This document shows, piece after piece, positions 16,007 through 24,833 of a stretch of 48,738 bases of DNA (within the stretch, counting starts at the first letter, position 1; every line of letters starts with the position of its first letter). This stretch comes from an uncultured Rhodanobacteraceae bacterium (GTDB lineage: Bacteria > Pseudomonadota > Gammaproteobacteria > Xanthomonadales > SZUA-5). Made by a program: the position numbers and the translations under genes. Where the stretch lies: positions 1-48,738 of the forward strand of contig CALEZI010000001.1 in NCBI GenBank assembly GCA_937928755.1. Direction: 5' to 3'. The notes beneath the pieces are model-generated. The model ran no database searches. It saw nothing but the letters and a program-made list of their open reading frames with translations, and was not told the origin of the DNA.

Positions 16007-17350
16007 ATGGCTATCCGCGTCCTTACCGGCATCAAGCCCACCGGCACGCCGCACCTCGGCAACTATGTCGGTGCCATCCGTCCGGCGATTGCCGCCAGCC
16101 GCGAACCTGGCATCGAGTCGTACTATTTCCTCGCCGATTACCACGCGCTGTCGGGTACTGCCGATGCCGAACGCGTGCATCGATCGACGCTCGAAATCGC
16201 GCTCACCTGGCTGGCGCTTGGACTGGACCCGGCGCAGGTCCACTTCTATCGCCAGTCCGACTTGCCAGAAGTGACCGAACTCACCTGGTTGCTCAGTTGC
16301 GTCACCGCCAAGGGGCTGCTCAACCGCGCGCACGCCTACAAGGCTGCGGTCGATGCCAATGTGGCGCTCGGCAACGACGCCGACCACGGCGTCGGCATGG
16401 GCCTGTATCTGTATCCGGTGCTGATGGCGGCCGACATTCTGCTGTTCAATGCGCACCGCGTGCCCGTTGGGCGCGACCAGGTGCAGCACATCGAGATCGC
16501 GCGCGACCTCGCGCAACGATTCAACCATTTGCACGGCGGCGACTATTTCACGCTGCCTGAGGCGGCGGTCGACGAGCACACGGCGGTGCTGCCGGGCCTC
16601 GATGGCCGCAAGATGAGCAAGAGTTACGACAACGTCATCGCACTGTGGGGCAGCAGCAAGCAGTTGCGCGAGCAGATCTACTCGGTGGTTACCAACTCGC
16701 AGTTGCCGGGCGAGCCGAAGAACCCGGACGACTCGTCGCTGTTCCAGCTGTATCGCGCTTTCGCCAGCGACGACGAAAGCGCTGCGCTGCGCCAGGCCTA
16801 TGCCGATGGCATCGCCTGGGGCGAGGCCAAGCGCATCGTGCACGCGCGTATCGACGCCGAACTGGCGGCGCCGCGCGAACGTTACCAGACGCTGGCCACT
16901 CGGCCGCAGGACATCGAACAGATCTTGCGCGAGGGCGCCGAGCGCCTGCGTCCGAAAGCGCGTGAGTTGCTCGATCGCCTGCGCGACGCGGTGGGCCTGC
17001 GTTCGCTGGCGCGGCTGGCGACACCGGTCGCGAGCGGCGGCAAGCTGTCGAAGAAGGTGAAACTGCCGCGCTTCGTGCAGTTCAAGGAACCCGACGGCCG
17101 ACTCAACTTCAAGTTCTTCGCGGCCGACGGCGCATTGTTGTTGACCGGTATCGGTTATGTCGATGCCGCAGCCAGCGCCGCGGCAATGGTCGCGTTGCGC
17201 CAGTCGCGGGCGCTGGCCGTCAGGCAGACCACGCTGTATTCGGCCGATACACCGGTGGGTGCGCTGGCGGCGCCCGCCGAGCAGGCCGAGGCTGCGCTCG
17301 CAGGCATCCGTTCCGCGCTCGCCGAGTTGATCGCCGCCGAATCTTGCTGA
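16007..17350 (+). CDS. trpS: Tryptophanyl-tRNA synthetase, C-terminally extended
   Basis: Charges tRNA-Trp with tryptophan; class Ic synthetase. The HIGH-equivalent is GTPHLGN (13-19) and the KMSKS loop is at 202-206. The 447 aa exceeds the usual 330-350 aa because of an insertion after about residue 110 and a C-terminal domain of some 90 residues (FKFFAADGALLLTG onward), a form I associate with xanthomonad-type TrpRS. The ATG at 16007 (MAIRVLTG) was chosen because the upstream frame is translated repeat. There is no clear Shine-Dalgarno; the preceding bases belong to a pyrimidine-rich repeat arm. It overlaps the next gene by one base. Confidence 0.93.
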   Translation: MAIRVLTGIKPTGTPHLGNYVGAIRPAIAASREPGIESYYFLADYHALSGTADAERVHRSTLEIALTWLALGLDPAQVHFYRQSDLPEVTELTWLLSCVTAKGLLNRAHAYKAAVDANVALGNDADHGVGMGLYLYPVLMAADILLFNAHRVPVGRDQVQHIEIARDLAQRFNHLHGGDYFTLPEAAVDEHTAVLPGLDGRKMSKSYDNVIALWGSSKQLREQIYSVVTNSQLPGEPKNPDDSSLFQLYRAFASDDESAALRQAYADGIAWGEAKRIVHARIDAELAAPRERYQTLATRPQDIEQILREGAERLRPKARELLDRLRDAVGLRSLARLATPVASGGKLSKKVKLPRFVQFKEPDGRLNFKFFAADGALLLTGIGYVDAAASAAAMVALRQSRALAVRQTTLYSADTPVGALAAPAEQAEAALAGIRSALAELIAAESC

Positions 17351-17634
17351 TGCCCACCCTGGTCGCCATCCTGCTGTTGGCACCGCTGCTGGCGGTGCTG
17401 ATCGGCATTTACCATTTTGCCGCCAGCCGGGCAGCGCGCGCGCCGGCGCAGAAGCGCTTCGACGGCGCGGTCATGATCGTGGCCGTGGTCGCCACCGCGT
17501 CGGTTGCTGCACTCGCTTTCGCCAACGCCCCCGCCGCGCGCGGCCCGATCTGGCCGCACGTTTATGCCGCGCTGGGCGGGTTCTTCACGATGCTGCTGGT
17601 GCTGGGTCTGGGGTGGTGGCGGCGCAAACCCTGA
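17350..17634 (+). CDS. Small membrane protein, three TM helices
   Basis: A 94-aa protein, not recognised. Its ATG shares the last base of the trpS stop (TGATG), so it is translationally coupled to trpS. Three hydrophobic segments are visible: about 2-25, 38-60 and 65-88, with a basic loop between the first two. The position suggests an accessory inner-membrane protein, but nothing in the sequence links it to tRNA charging. Confidence 0.7.
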   Translation: MPTLVAILLLAPLLAVLIGIYHFAASRAARAPAQKRFDGAVMIVAVVATASVAALAFANAPAARGPIWPHVYAALGGFFTMLLVLGLGWWRRKP

Positions 17635-17714
17635 GCTGAGGACAGGCGTCCGCTTTCACCGGCCGACGACTGCCGGCGCGCCTTACTACGCGCCCCGCCA
17701 TGCGATCCCCAGCG

Positions 17715-18530
17715 ATGCCCGAAGGTCCCGAGATTCGCCGCGCAGCGGACAAGCTGGAAAAGGCCATCGTCGGCCAGCCGCTGAGATCGGTCGAGTTCGC
17801 CTTCGCACGGCTCAAGCCCTTCGAGGAAGAGCTGGTCGCCTCGCAAGTCAGCGCCATCGAGACGCGCGGCAAGGCGTTGCTGACGCACTTCGCCAACGGC
17901 CTGTCGATCTACTCGCACAACCAGCTGTACGGGCGCTGGTACGTGGTCAAGGCGGGCAAGGCGGCGAACACCTCGCGCTCGCTGCGCCTCGCTGTACGCG
18001 GGGCCACGCACGAGATCCTGCTGTACAGCGCGTCGGACATCGATGTGCTGGACGAGGTCGGCATCGCCACGCATCCGTTCCTGCACAAGTTGGGTCCCGA
18101 TGCGCTAAACCCCGCGCTGGCGCCCAGGCACCTGGAAGCGCGGCTCGCCGACCCGCGGCTGGCGCGACGGCGCCTCGCCGACCTGCTGCTCGATCAGGCT
18201 TTCGTCGCTGGCATCGGCAACTACCTGCGCAGCGAAATCCTGTTCGAAGCGCAGTTGCTGCCGACGCGCCGGCCGGGCACGCTGGACAGCGGCCAGCGCT
18301 CGGCGCTGGCCGCGTCGATCCTGACGATCACCCGGCGCGCCTACAGGCTTGCCGGCATCACCAACGATCCGACTCGCGCCGCGGCGCTGAAGGCTGCGGG
18401 CCTGTCCTATGGGCGGCGCCGGCACGCGGTCTTCGAGCGCGCCGGGCAGGCTTGCTATCGCTGCGGCGGGATCATCGAGGAAGCCAACCTCAGCCGCCGG
18501 GTGTTCTGGTGTCCGGGGTGCCAGCGCTAG
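17715..18530 (+). CDS. nei: Endonuclease VIII (Nei-type DNA glycosylase)
   Basis: A DNA glycosylase/AP lyase that removes oxidised pyrimidines. The N-terminus PEGPEIRRAAD is diagnostic for Nei. After Met removal P2 is the nucleophile and E3 the catalytic acid, so the start must be the ATG at 17715 and not the upstream one. K53 (GKALL) and the H2TH region (LLDQAFVAGIGNYLRSEILF) are present. A C-terminal zinc finger uses C247, C250, C266 and C269. At 271 aa it is of normal length. Its last 41 bases overlap the convergent permease gene. Confidence 0.93.
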   Translation: MPEGPEIRRAADKLEKAIVGQPLRSVEFAFARLKPFEEELVASQVSAIETRGKALLTHFANGLSIYSHNQLYGRWYVVKAGKAANTSRSLRLAVRGATHEILLYSASDIDVLDEVGIATHPFLHKLGPDALNPALAPRHLEARLADPRLARRRLADLLLDQAFVAGIGNYLRSEILFEAQLLPTRRPGTLDSGQRSALAASILTITRRAYRLAGITNDPTRAAALKAAGLSYGRRRHAVFERAGQACYRCGGIIEEANLSRRVFWCPGCQR

Positions 18531-19818
18531 TGTCGACATCCCCGCGGCGCATCAGCAGCCAGAACAGCAGGATGCCGGGAAGCGCCAGCAGCGTCGTCAA
18601 AAGGTAGAACTGGACATAGCCCAGCGCCTCGATCAGCGCGCCGGCCGAGGTGCCGGTCAGCAAGCGCCCGACCACGCTGGCGCCCGCCGAGATCAGCGCG
18701 TACTGCGTCGCCGTGAAACGCAGATCGCACAGCGCCGAGAAATAAGCGACCACGGTGACGCCGCCGATGCCGCTGGCGAGATTCTCGAAACCGATCGCGG
18801 CCGCCATGAAGGCGTTCGAATGACCGCTGGCGGCGAGCGCGGCGAAACTCAGGTTGGACACCGCCATCAGCAGCAGACTGATCATCACCGAACGGCGCAT
18901 CCCGAGGCGCGCGTAAAGGATGCCGCCGATGAAAATGCCGATCAGGTAGGCCCAGAAGCCCATCGCGACGTCGTAGAACAGGATCTCGTCGTTGCTGTAG
19001 CCGAGGTCGTTGAACAGCAATCGGAAGGTGAGGTTGGCGAGCGTATCGCCGATCTTGTGCAGCAGCACGAACAGCAATACCAGCCAGGCGCCCTGGCGCG
19101 CGAAGAATTCGATCAGCGGCGCGCTGATCGACTGCCACAACTGCGCCAGTCCGGTGCGCCGAACCGGTTCGCGGTGGCGCGCCGGCTCGCCCATCAGAAG
19201 CGCCGTCAACATCGCCGGCAATGCGAATGCCGCGCACGCAGAGTAGGCCAGCGTCCAGCCGCTGCGCGCCGCGATCCACAGCGCCAGCGCCCCGGCGCAG
19301 ACCGAGCCCAGGCGCCAGCCGTACTGCGACATGCCGGCGCCGACGCCGAGCTGGCGCGGCTGCAGCAGTTCGATGCGGTAGGCATCGATGACGATGTCGA
19401 ACGTGGCGCCGGCGATGCCGACCAGGATCGCGGCCTGCGCGGTGGCGATCAGATCGGCTTGTGGGTCGACCAGCGCCAGGTTGATCACTGCGGCGATCAC
19501 CAGGCTTCCAGTGAACAACAGCCAGGAAACGCGCTGGCCGAGGCGCCCGAGCAGCGGCAGGCGCACGCCATCGACCAGCCACGCCCAGAGGAATTTCAGG
19601 TTGTAGACGAGGAAGGCCAGCGAAAACGCGGTCACGGTCTTCTTGTCGATGCCATCCTGCGCCAGCCGCGTGGTCAGCGTGGCCCCGATCATCGCGTAGG
19701 GGAATCCCGACGACATGCCGAGAAACAGCGCCGCCAGCGGCGCCGGCTCGGTGTACGGGCGCACCCCCGCCGGCAGGTGGCGGCGCCAGTCGTCGGCGCG
19801 CAGAGTGTCGTCGATCAT
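18490..19818 (-). CDS. ampG: MFS permease, AmpG-like
   Basis: A 442-aa inner-membrane MFS transporter with about 12-14 hydrophobic segments. The motif FLGMSSGFPYAMIGATLTT near 32-50 and the YSNDEILFYDV loop fit the AmpG family (PAT/MFS muropeptide permease), which imports anhydro-muropeptides for cell-wall recycling. The ATG at 19818 is well placed. The 3' end overlaps nei by 41 bp tail to tail. Solute specificity is inferred from family resemblance only. Confidence 0.82.
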   Translation of the reverse strand: MIDDTLRADDWRRHLPAGVRPYTEPAPLAALFLGMSSGFPYAMIGATLTTRLAQDGIDKKTVTAFSLAFLVYNLKFLWAWLVDGVRLPLLGRLGQRVSWLLFTGSLVIAAVINLALVDPQADLIATAQAAILVGIAGATFDIVIDAYRIELLQPRQLGVGAGMSQYGWRLGSVCAGALALWIAARSGWTLAYSACAAFALPAMLTALLMGEPARHREPVRRTGLAQLWQSISAPLIEFFARQGAWLVLLFVLLHKIGDTLANLTFRLLFNDLGYSNDEILFYDVAMGFWAYLIGIFIGGILYARLGMRRSVMISLLLMAVSNLSFAALAASGHSNAFMAAAIGFENLASGIGGVTVVAYFSALCDLRFTATQYALISAGASVVGRLLTGTSAGALIEALGYVQFYLLTTLLALPGILLFWLLMRRGDVDTSAGTPDTRTPGG

Positions 19819-20026
19819 CCAGGAAACCTCAGTTGGACGCTGCAGGGTGGGCGGTTTCTAGGATTATTTGCAGAGACTACTGCAGGGCACTGGAGCAAAG
19901 CTCGGGCAAGTCGCAGGCGACAGCAGGCGTTCTGCGCAACCCGCCACAGGATTGGCGCAGATTGGTAGACACAGTCGCTCCGCCGCGCCAGCATTGCACC
20001 CTGGCTCGAAATCCGATCTCAGCGAA

Positions 20027-20296
20027 ATGCCCGACTATCTGGTAAGAGGCATCGACGAAAAACTGGCGGTGCGCATCAAGGACTACGCGCGCGACCGGCA
20101 GCTTACGCTGAACGACGGTGTGCTTGAACTGCTCGCGGCCGGGCTCGATTCGCGTGCCGCGCATGTCGCCTTGTCCGGTGGCGCGCGAGCCAGCGACCAG
20201 GTGTCGGACGTGCACACGATCGGCGGCAGTTGGAACTCCGACGAGGCCAGCGCGTTTGCCGACGCACTGCGCGCGCTGGAAGGCTTGCCACGCTGA
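20027..20296 (+). CDS. Small protein with ribbon-helix-helix-like N-terminus
   Basis: An 89-aa protein. The first 40 residues (MPDYLVRGIDEKLAVRIKDY, then a second helix) match a strand-helix-helix pattern as in Arc/MetJ-type DNA-binding proteins or antitoxins. The tail is acidic and low in structure. No toxin gene adjoins it. It could be a solitary regulator. Longer upstream frames exist, but this ATG begins the folded region. Confidence 0.6.
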   Translation: MPDYLVRGIDEKLAVRIKDYARDRQLTLNDGVLELLAAGLDSRAAHVALSGGARASDQVSDVHTIGGSWNSDEASAFADALRALEGLPR

Positions 20297-20326
20297 GGCC
20301 TCATCGCGTCGCCGGGGAAACAGAAC

Positions 20327-20346
20327 GGCGCCGCAGGCGCGGCGCC
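20327..20346. terminator. GC-rich hairpin between convergent genes
   Basis: A perfect 8-bp stem (ggcgccgc/gcggcgcc) with a four-base loop lies between the RHH-like gene and cca. The T-tract is weak. Confidence 0.55.
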
Positions 20347-20384
20347 TTCCAGGGGCAATGCGCAACGAATTTCGTAAGCTTGCG

Positions 20385-21623
20385 CTAAATCGCCGCAATT
20401 GCCGCCACGCGCTCGCGCTGCAGCGCCTCGCCGAGCGCGATGCCGCTCAATCCGCTGTCCAGCAGCTTCTGCGCACCCACCGAGCGCGCCGCCGCGAGAG
20501 CGTCCAGCAGGCGATTTCCTTGAGGGTAGGGTCGATCAGACAGTCCAAGGCGACCGCGATGGTCTGCTTCGCAGGCCAGCGCGAACCGCCGCACGCGCTC
20601 GGGCCGGCGCAGGCCGTCCAGACGTTCCAGCAGGCGCATCACCGTGCTCGGTTTGAGTTCGTGGAAGCGATGCATGACCAGGTGGTGTTCGCACACCAGC
20701 AAGCCCAGGTCGCGATGTTCGGTCGGCACTCGCAGGCGCGCGCTCAGCGCGCGCACCGGCGCCACGCCACGCTGCTCGTGGGCGACGTGGCGCGGCAGCT
20801 CCGCGGCGGGCGTCAGACCCTTGCCGAGGTCGTGCACCAGCGCCGCCCAGGCGACTTGATCGTCTCCGGGCGCTACGCGTGGGCATTGGTCGAGCACCAG
20901 TTCCATGTGGATGCCGGTGTCGACCTCTGGATGGAACTCGGCGCGCTGCGGCACACCGTAGAGGCAATCGACCTCCGGCAGCAGGCGCGCCAGCGCACCG
21001 CAAGCACGCAGCGTGGTCAGGAACGCGCTCGGTTGCGCCTCGACCAGCGCCCGCCTGAGTTCCTGCCAGACTCGCTCCGGCACCAGATGATCGATTTCGC
21101 CGTTGGCGACCATCGCCCGCATCAGTTCCAGGGTTTCCGCTGCGACGCGAAAGCCGAGTGGCGCAAAACGCGCCATGAAGCGCGCCGCGCGCAATATGCG
21201 CAACGGATCCTCGGCGAAGGCGGGCGAGACATGGCGCAGCAGTCGGCGCTCAAGATCGCCGCGCCCATCGAAGGGATCGATCACCCTTCCCTCGCTGTCC
21301 TGCGCCATCGCATTGATCGTGAAGTCGCGCCGGCCGAGATCGTCCTCGAGCGTCACCTCGGCGCCGGTATGAAAGGTGAAGCCGGCGTAACCGTGACCGC
21401 TCTTGCGCTCGGTGCGCGCGAGCGCGTATTCCTGCTGCGTCAGAGGATGCAGGAATACCGGGAAGTCGGCGCCCACCGGACGAAAACCGGCGCTCAGCAT
21501 GTCCGCCGGACTGCTGCCCACGACCACGAAGTCGCGATCACTGCAGTCGCGCCCGAGCAGGCGGTCGCGCACGGCGCCGCCGACCAGATAGACACGCAAG
21601 TGCTCGGTAAAGGGGTCGCTCAC
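20385..21623 (-). CDS. cca: Multifunctional CCA-adding enzyme
   Basis: A 412-aa tRNA nucleotidyltransferase of the bacterial class II type with a C-terminal HD domain (2',3'-cyclic phosphodiesterase/phosphatase). Motifs: GGAVRD (15-20), the DRDFVVVG catalytic acids (29-36), RRDFTINAM, the DPLRILRAARF segment, and HD motif VHDLGKG. Size and domains match E. coli Cca. The start is GTG (MSDPFTEH). It adds or repairs the CCA tail of tRNAs. It lies 120 bp downstream of the glycosyltransferase gene on the same strand. Confidence 0.94.
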   Translation of the reverse strand: MSDPFTEHLRVYLVGGAVRDRLLGRDCSDRDFVVVGSSPADMLSAGFRPVGADFPVFLHPLTQQEYALARTERKSGHGYAGFTFHTGAEVTLEDDLGRRDFTINAMAQDSEGRVIDPFDGRGDLERRLLRHVSPAFAEDPLRILRAARFMARFAPLGFRVAAETLELMRAMVANGEIDHLVPERVWQELRRALVEAQPSAFLTTLRACGALARLLPEVDCLYGVPQRAEFHPEVDTGIHMELVLDQCPRVAPGDDQVAWAALVHDLGKGLTPAAELPRHVAHEQRGVAPVRALSARLRVPTEHRDLGLLVCEHHLVMHRFHELKPSTVMRLLERLDGLRRPERVRRFALACEADHRGRLGLSDRPYPQGNRLLDALAAARSVGAQKLLDSGLSGIALGEALQRERVAAIAAI

Positions 21624-21743
21624 AGTCCGTTGCCCGCCCGTTGAAATCCTGACGGAACTCTACGCGAGCCGATGTGATGCGTGCTGCATTCTGCCGATGG
21701 CTGCTTTGGGCGGATGCCATCGATGTTGCCGTGCGGCTTGGTC

Positions 21744-22838
21744 CTACGACGCCGCCGGCCTGGTCGCAGCGCGGCGCTCCAGCAGCGCGAAGATCGCATC
21801 CAGGCCTTCTGCCAACCCGTTGCGCAGCGCCAGGGATTGGGTGCGCGACCGCAGCGCCGCCAGCCGGTCCGGATCGGCGCACAGCCCGCGCGTGGCCTGC
21901 GCCAGCGCCGCGACGCTCGCAGCGCAGGTGGTCACGGCGCCGCGCTGCACCAGTTGCGCCAGCCGAGCGGGTTGATCGCGGGCCAGCGGCAGCGCCAGAC
22001 ACGGCTTGCCCAGCGCCAGGGCCTGCAGCAACAGACTGCCGGCGCCGACCACGGCCAGCTCCGACGATTGCAGCAACGCCATCAACGCCGCGTTGCACTG
22101 CGCCGGCAGACGCAGCGTTGCGCCATGTACCTCGACCGGACCCGTGGGTTGGTCGGCGAGCACCGCGATCGCACGCAAGCCACAGCGCTCGGCGGCCGCG
22201 CCGTAGGCACTCGCGGCAGGCCTGCCTTCGATATCGCCGCCACCGCCTCCCGGACAGAACAGCACGAAGGGACCGCCCGCCATGAACTCGCGAGCGACCG
22301 TCGGCAGCGCACTGGCGTCGACCGCTTCGCTCAAGGTCGACAAGGGCCGCCAGCGTTGCGCGCCGTGCCGCCGCAGCAACCATCGTTGCCAGCGTCCGGG
22401 CAGTTCGCCGTCCGGATCGAATTCGACCGACCAGTGCTCGTCGATGGCGCCGAAGCTGCCCCAGCGGAAGCCGCGCGCACGCGCCGAGGGGCGCGAGCTG
22501 ATGTAGACCACGCGCGCGCCGATGCCGCGCGCAGCGCGCATCTGCGCCGGACGCGCGGTGCTGTCGAAGATCGTCAGTGCCGGACGTAGGCGCTCGATGG
22601 CGGCAATCACCTCGGGAGTGCAACGCGTCGGCGAGCGCGGCAACGGCACGGCATGGATGTCGCTGTCGACGGCGACCGTCAGCGCGCGCTGCTCTGCGGC
22701 AATCGCGATCGGCAGGTCCGGCCAGCGCGCACGTGCACTCCGTGCGAGCAGGCGCGCGCGCTGCAATTCGCCAGAGCCGGAGCCACCGGAAACCGGGATG
22801 AACAGCAGGCCGCCCGCCGTCGGTTCAGCCGATCTCAT
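21744..22838 (-). CDS. GT-B type glycosyltransferase, unassigned
   Basis: A 364-aa predicted cytoplasmic protein with a GT-B layout. The N-terminal Rossmann start has a glycine loop (PVSGGSGSGE, about 15-24). The C-terminal donor-binding half begins around 195 (FVLFCPGGGGGD). Near 275-300 is VGAGSLLLQALALGKPCLALPL, the place where MurG/PseG-like enzymes bind the nucleotide sugar. The overall sequence is not a MurG. It overlaps the upstream HD-type gene by 14 bp, implying coupled translation. Acceptor and donor are unknown. Confidence 0.65.
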   Translation of the reverse strand: MRSAEPTAGGLLFIPVSGGSGSGELQRARLLARSARARWPDLPIAIAAEQRALTVAVDSDIHAVPLPRSPTRCTPEVIAAIERLRPALTIFDSTARPAQMRAARGIGARVVYISSRPSARARGFRWGSFGAIDEHWSVEFDPDGELPGRWQRWLLRRHGAQRWRPLSTLSEAVDASALPTVAREFMAGGPFVLFCPGGGGGDIEGRPAASAYGAAAERCGLRAIAVLADQPTGPVEVHGATLRLPAQCNAALMALLQSSELAVVGAGSLLLQALALGKPCLALPLARDQPARLAQLVQRGAVTTCAASVAALAQATRGLCADPDRLAALRSRTQSLALRNGLAEGLDAIFALLERRAATRPAAS

Positions 22839-23931
22839 CGGCCAGGCGCAGGAATGCCGTGATCACCTGCTGGCCGGTCTGCCCCGGCGCCGGGCCGCCG
22901 GGAAACAGTTCGCGCATGCGCCGGCTCTGCCACTGGACCTTGGGCTCGTTGCTGCGCTTGCTGCTGCCGAAAACTTCCAGGCCGAGCGGCGACACGAATC
23001 GATGCAGCTCGAAAAAGTAGCGCTCTTGCCCGTGAGTCAGGAAATCGAACACCGGCTGGGCCGATTCGGTGGCATCGACAGCGCGACCGGAGCGCTTCTC
23101 GCGTTCCTGGACCAGGCGTACCGCACTGCCGGCGAACGACGTGAACGGCTCGCCGACGTTGGCGGTATCGAGGTCGGCGGCGATCAACATCAGTCGCGTG
23201 CGCCGGGCGGTGGCGGCATCCAGCTGGTCCCGCGGCAAGCCGGCGGAAAGCTCCGCAACCAGCTTCGGTGCCAGCGATCCGCCCGAGGAGGCCACTTCTG
23301 CGGTGTTGAACGGATTCGGTGCCGACGGTCGGGCATCGAAGGTCGACCCGGCGATCATCAGCCCGAGGCAGACATAAAACTCGCGATCCTCGCGGCGCGA
23401 GAAGCCGACCTGGTCGAGCACACGAAACGACTCCGCGATGCTGGCGCGTTCGTTGGCGCCGATGTCGTGCCAGAAGTCGGCAGCTTCGCGTTGGCGCAGA
23501 TCGTGGCAGGTGGCAAACAGCGCCAGCAGCAGCCATTCGCGCATGTCCAGCGCGCGCCAGCCCAACTGCAGGCGCACCCGCGCCAGTCGGCCGTTGAGCA
23601 ATTCCAGCGCGTGCTGTTCGTTGTGGTACTCGTGCAGATCGTTGCCCCAACTGCCATGGCGCGTCGCCATGCGCACGAAACTGAGCGCCAGCGCGTCCTG
23701 CACGCGCTTGAGCAGTGCTTCGTATTCGCCGCCAAAGGCGTTGAGATAGGCCTGGCCGACATCCTGCATGACCGCGAACAGGTCCTGGCGGCGTTCGCGC
23801 AACGCCGCGGCAGCCTGCGCAACATCGCGCACACGTCGCTCGCTGGCGTCGGCCGGGAACTGCCGATCCAGATCGAACAACGCGGAGGCGATATCGACGG
23901 GCATGCTGCTTGACGTGGCATTCTCGGGCAT
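22825..23931 (-). CDS. HD/PDEase-like metal-dependent hydrolase, unassigned
   Basis: A 368-aa protein, not firmly recognised. The order of possible metal ligands, YHNEQH (H103, H107), CHD (H143, D144), WHDIGANE (H155) and AADLDTANVG (D253), resembles the HD/cyclic-nucleotide phosphodiesterase fold. The rest is helical. The N-terminal 90 residues have heptad-like helices. Its stop overlaps the start of a GT-B gene, so the two are likely one functional unit. A phosphodiesterase or phosphohydrolase is the best guess; nucleotide-signal hydrolysis is possible but not shown. Confidence 0.6.
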   Translation of the reverse strand: MPENATSSSMPVDIASALFDLDRQFPADASERRVRDVAQAAAALRERRQDLFAVMQDVGQAYLNAFGGEYEALLKRVQDALALSFVRMATRHGSWGNDLHEYHNEQHALELLNGRLARVRLQLGWRALDMREWLLLALFATCHDLRQREAADFWHDIGANERASIAESFRVLDQVGFSRREDREFYVCLGLMIAGSTFDARPSAPNPFNTAEVASSGGSLAPKLVAELSAGLPRDQLDAATARRTRLMLIAADLDTANVGEPFTSFAGSAVRLVQEREKRSGRAVDATESAQPVFDFLTHGQERYFFELHRFVSPLGLEVFGSSKRSNEPKVQWQSRRMRELFPGGPAPGQTGQQVITAFLRLADEIG

Positions 23932-24018
23932 CGGCGCATTCAGTATACGAGAGGCCGCATGCGCTCGGGTTGTGCTTGTGACAAAGGGCGCCGGTGTGGC
24001 TACCGCGCCGCGCTCTGC

Positions 24019-24705
24019 TCACAGCCAACCACGCTCCGCAAACGACACGCTCGCGGCATCGCCGACGACCACGTGGTCGAGCAGCCGGATCTCCACCAGC
24101 GCCAGCGCCTGGCGCAGACGCTCGGTGAGTTCGCGATCGGCGGCGCTCGGTTCGGCCACGCCCGAGGGGTGGTTGTGCGCCACCACCAGGGCCGCGGCAC
24201 CCAGTTTCAAGGCGCGCTTGACTACCTCGCCGACGTAGACCGCGGCGCCGGTCAGGCTGCCGTGGAACAGGTCCTCGACGCCGATCACCTGGTGCCGGGC
24301 GTCGAGGAACAGCGCCGCAAAAACCTCGCTTTCGGCATCGCGCAGGCGGGCCCGGAAGGCCTGTTGCACATCGGCCGGGGCGGCGATTGCAGATCCACGA
24401 CGCAGCGGGCTGGCCAGCGCGCGGCGCCCGAGTTCCGCGGCGGCCTGCAGTGTGGCCCACTTGGCGGGGCCGATCCCGAGTCCGTTCGGTAGATCGCGCA
24501 GCCCGAGGGCCAGCGCGCCGCGCAGATCGCCACAGGCCGTCAGCAGATCGCGAGCGACATCCACCGCACTGCGTCCGCGTGTCCCGGTAGACAGCAACAG
24601 CGCCAGCAGTTCGGCGTCGGTCAGGCGGGCTGCACCGTACTCCAGCAGGCGTTCGCGGGGCCGCTCGGCGTCGGGCCAGCAGTGAATCGGTTGATGCGCG
24701 CTCAT
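24019..24705 (-). CDS. radC: RadC family JAB/MPN protein
   Basis: A 228-aa RadC (YicR/DUF2466) protein. It has an N-terminal helix-hairpin-helix-like segment (DLPNGLGIGPAKWATLQAA) and a C-terminal JAMM/MPN metallo-domain with E127, HNHPSG (H177, H179) and D190 all present. Its biochemical function is unresolved; the old link to DNA repair is not firmly supported. The start at MSAHQPIH fits the family. The open frame extends far upstream, but that part is antisense to coaBC. Confidence 0.9.
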   Translation of the reverse strand: MSAHQPIHCWPDAERPRERLLEYGAARLTDAELLALLLSTGTRGRSAVDVARDLLTACGDLRGALALGLRDLPNGLGIGPAKWATLQAAAELGRRALASPLRRGSAIAAPADVQQAFRARLRDAESEVFAALFLDARHQVIGVEDLFHGSLTGAAVYVGEVVKRALKLGAAALVVAHNHPSGVAEPSAADRELTERLRQALALVEIRLLDHVVVGDAASVSFAERGWL

Positions 24706-24787
24706 CGTCGTCGGTTGTCGGGGTTGCTGCTGGGTGGTGCAACATTGCAGCCGAACCGAATTGCCGGACAGCCGTGTTTTTCCCATT

Positions 24788-24828
24788 TTCCGGTAGTCTC
24801 CAGTCGCATGTTCCGGTAGGAAATTTCC
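24788..24828 (+). promoter_or_regulatory. Direct repeats and palindrome before coaBC
   Basis: In the divergent radC/coaBC spacer the 9-mer ttccggtag occurs at 24788-24796 and again at 24811-24819, 23 bp apart (about two helical turns). The second copy runs into a perfect 10-bp palindrome, ggaaatttcc (24819-24828). This could be an operator or part of the 5' leader. There is no proven regulator. Confidence 0.35.
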
Positions 24829-24833
24829 GACAG

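Noticed and set aside
16007..17350. trpS as a fusion to an unknown domain
   Set aside because: The C-terminal extension resembles that of xanthomonad-type TrpRS, so it is probably a known variant and not novel.
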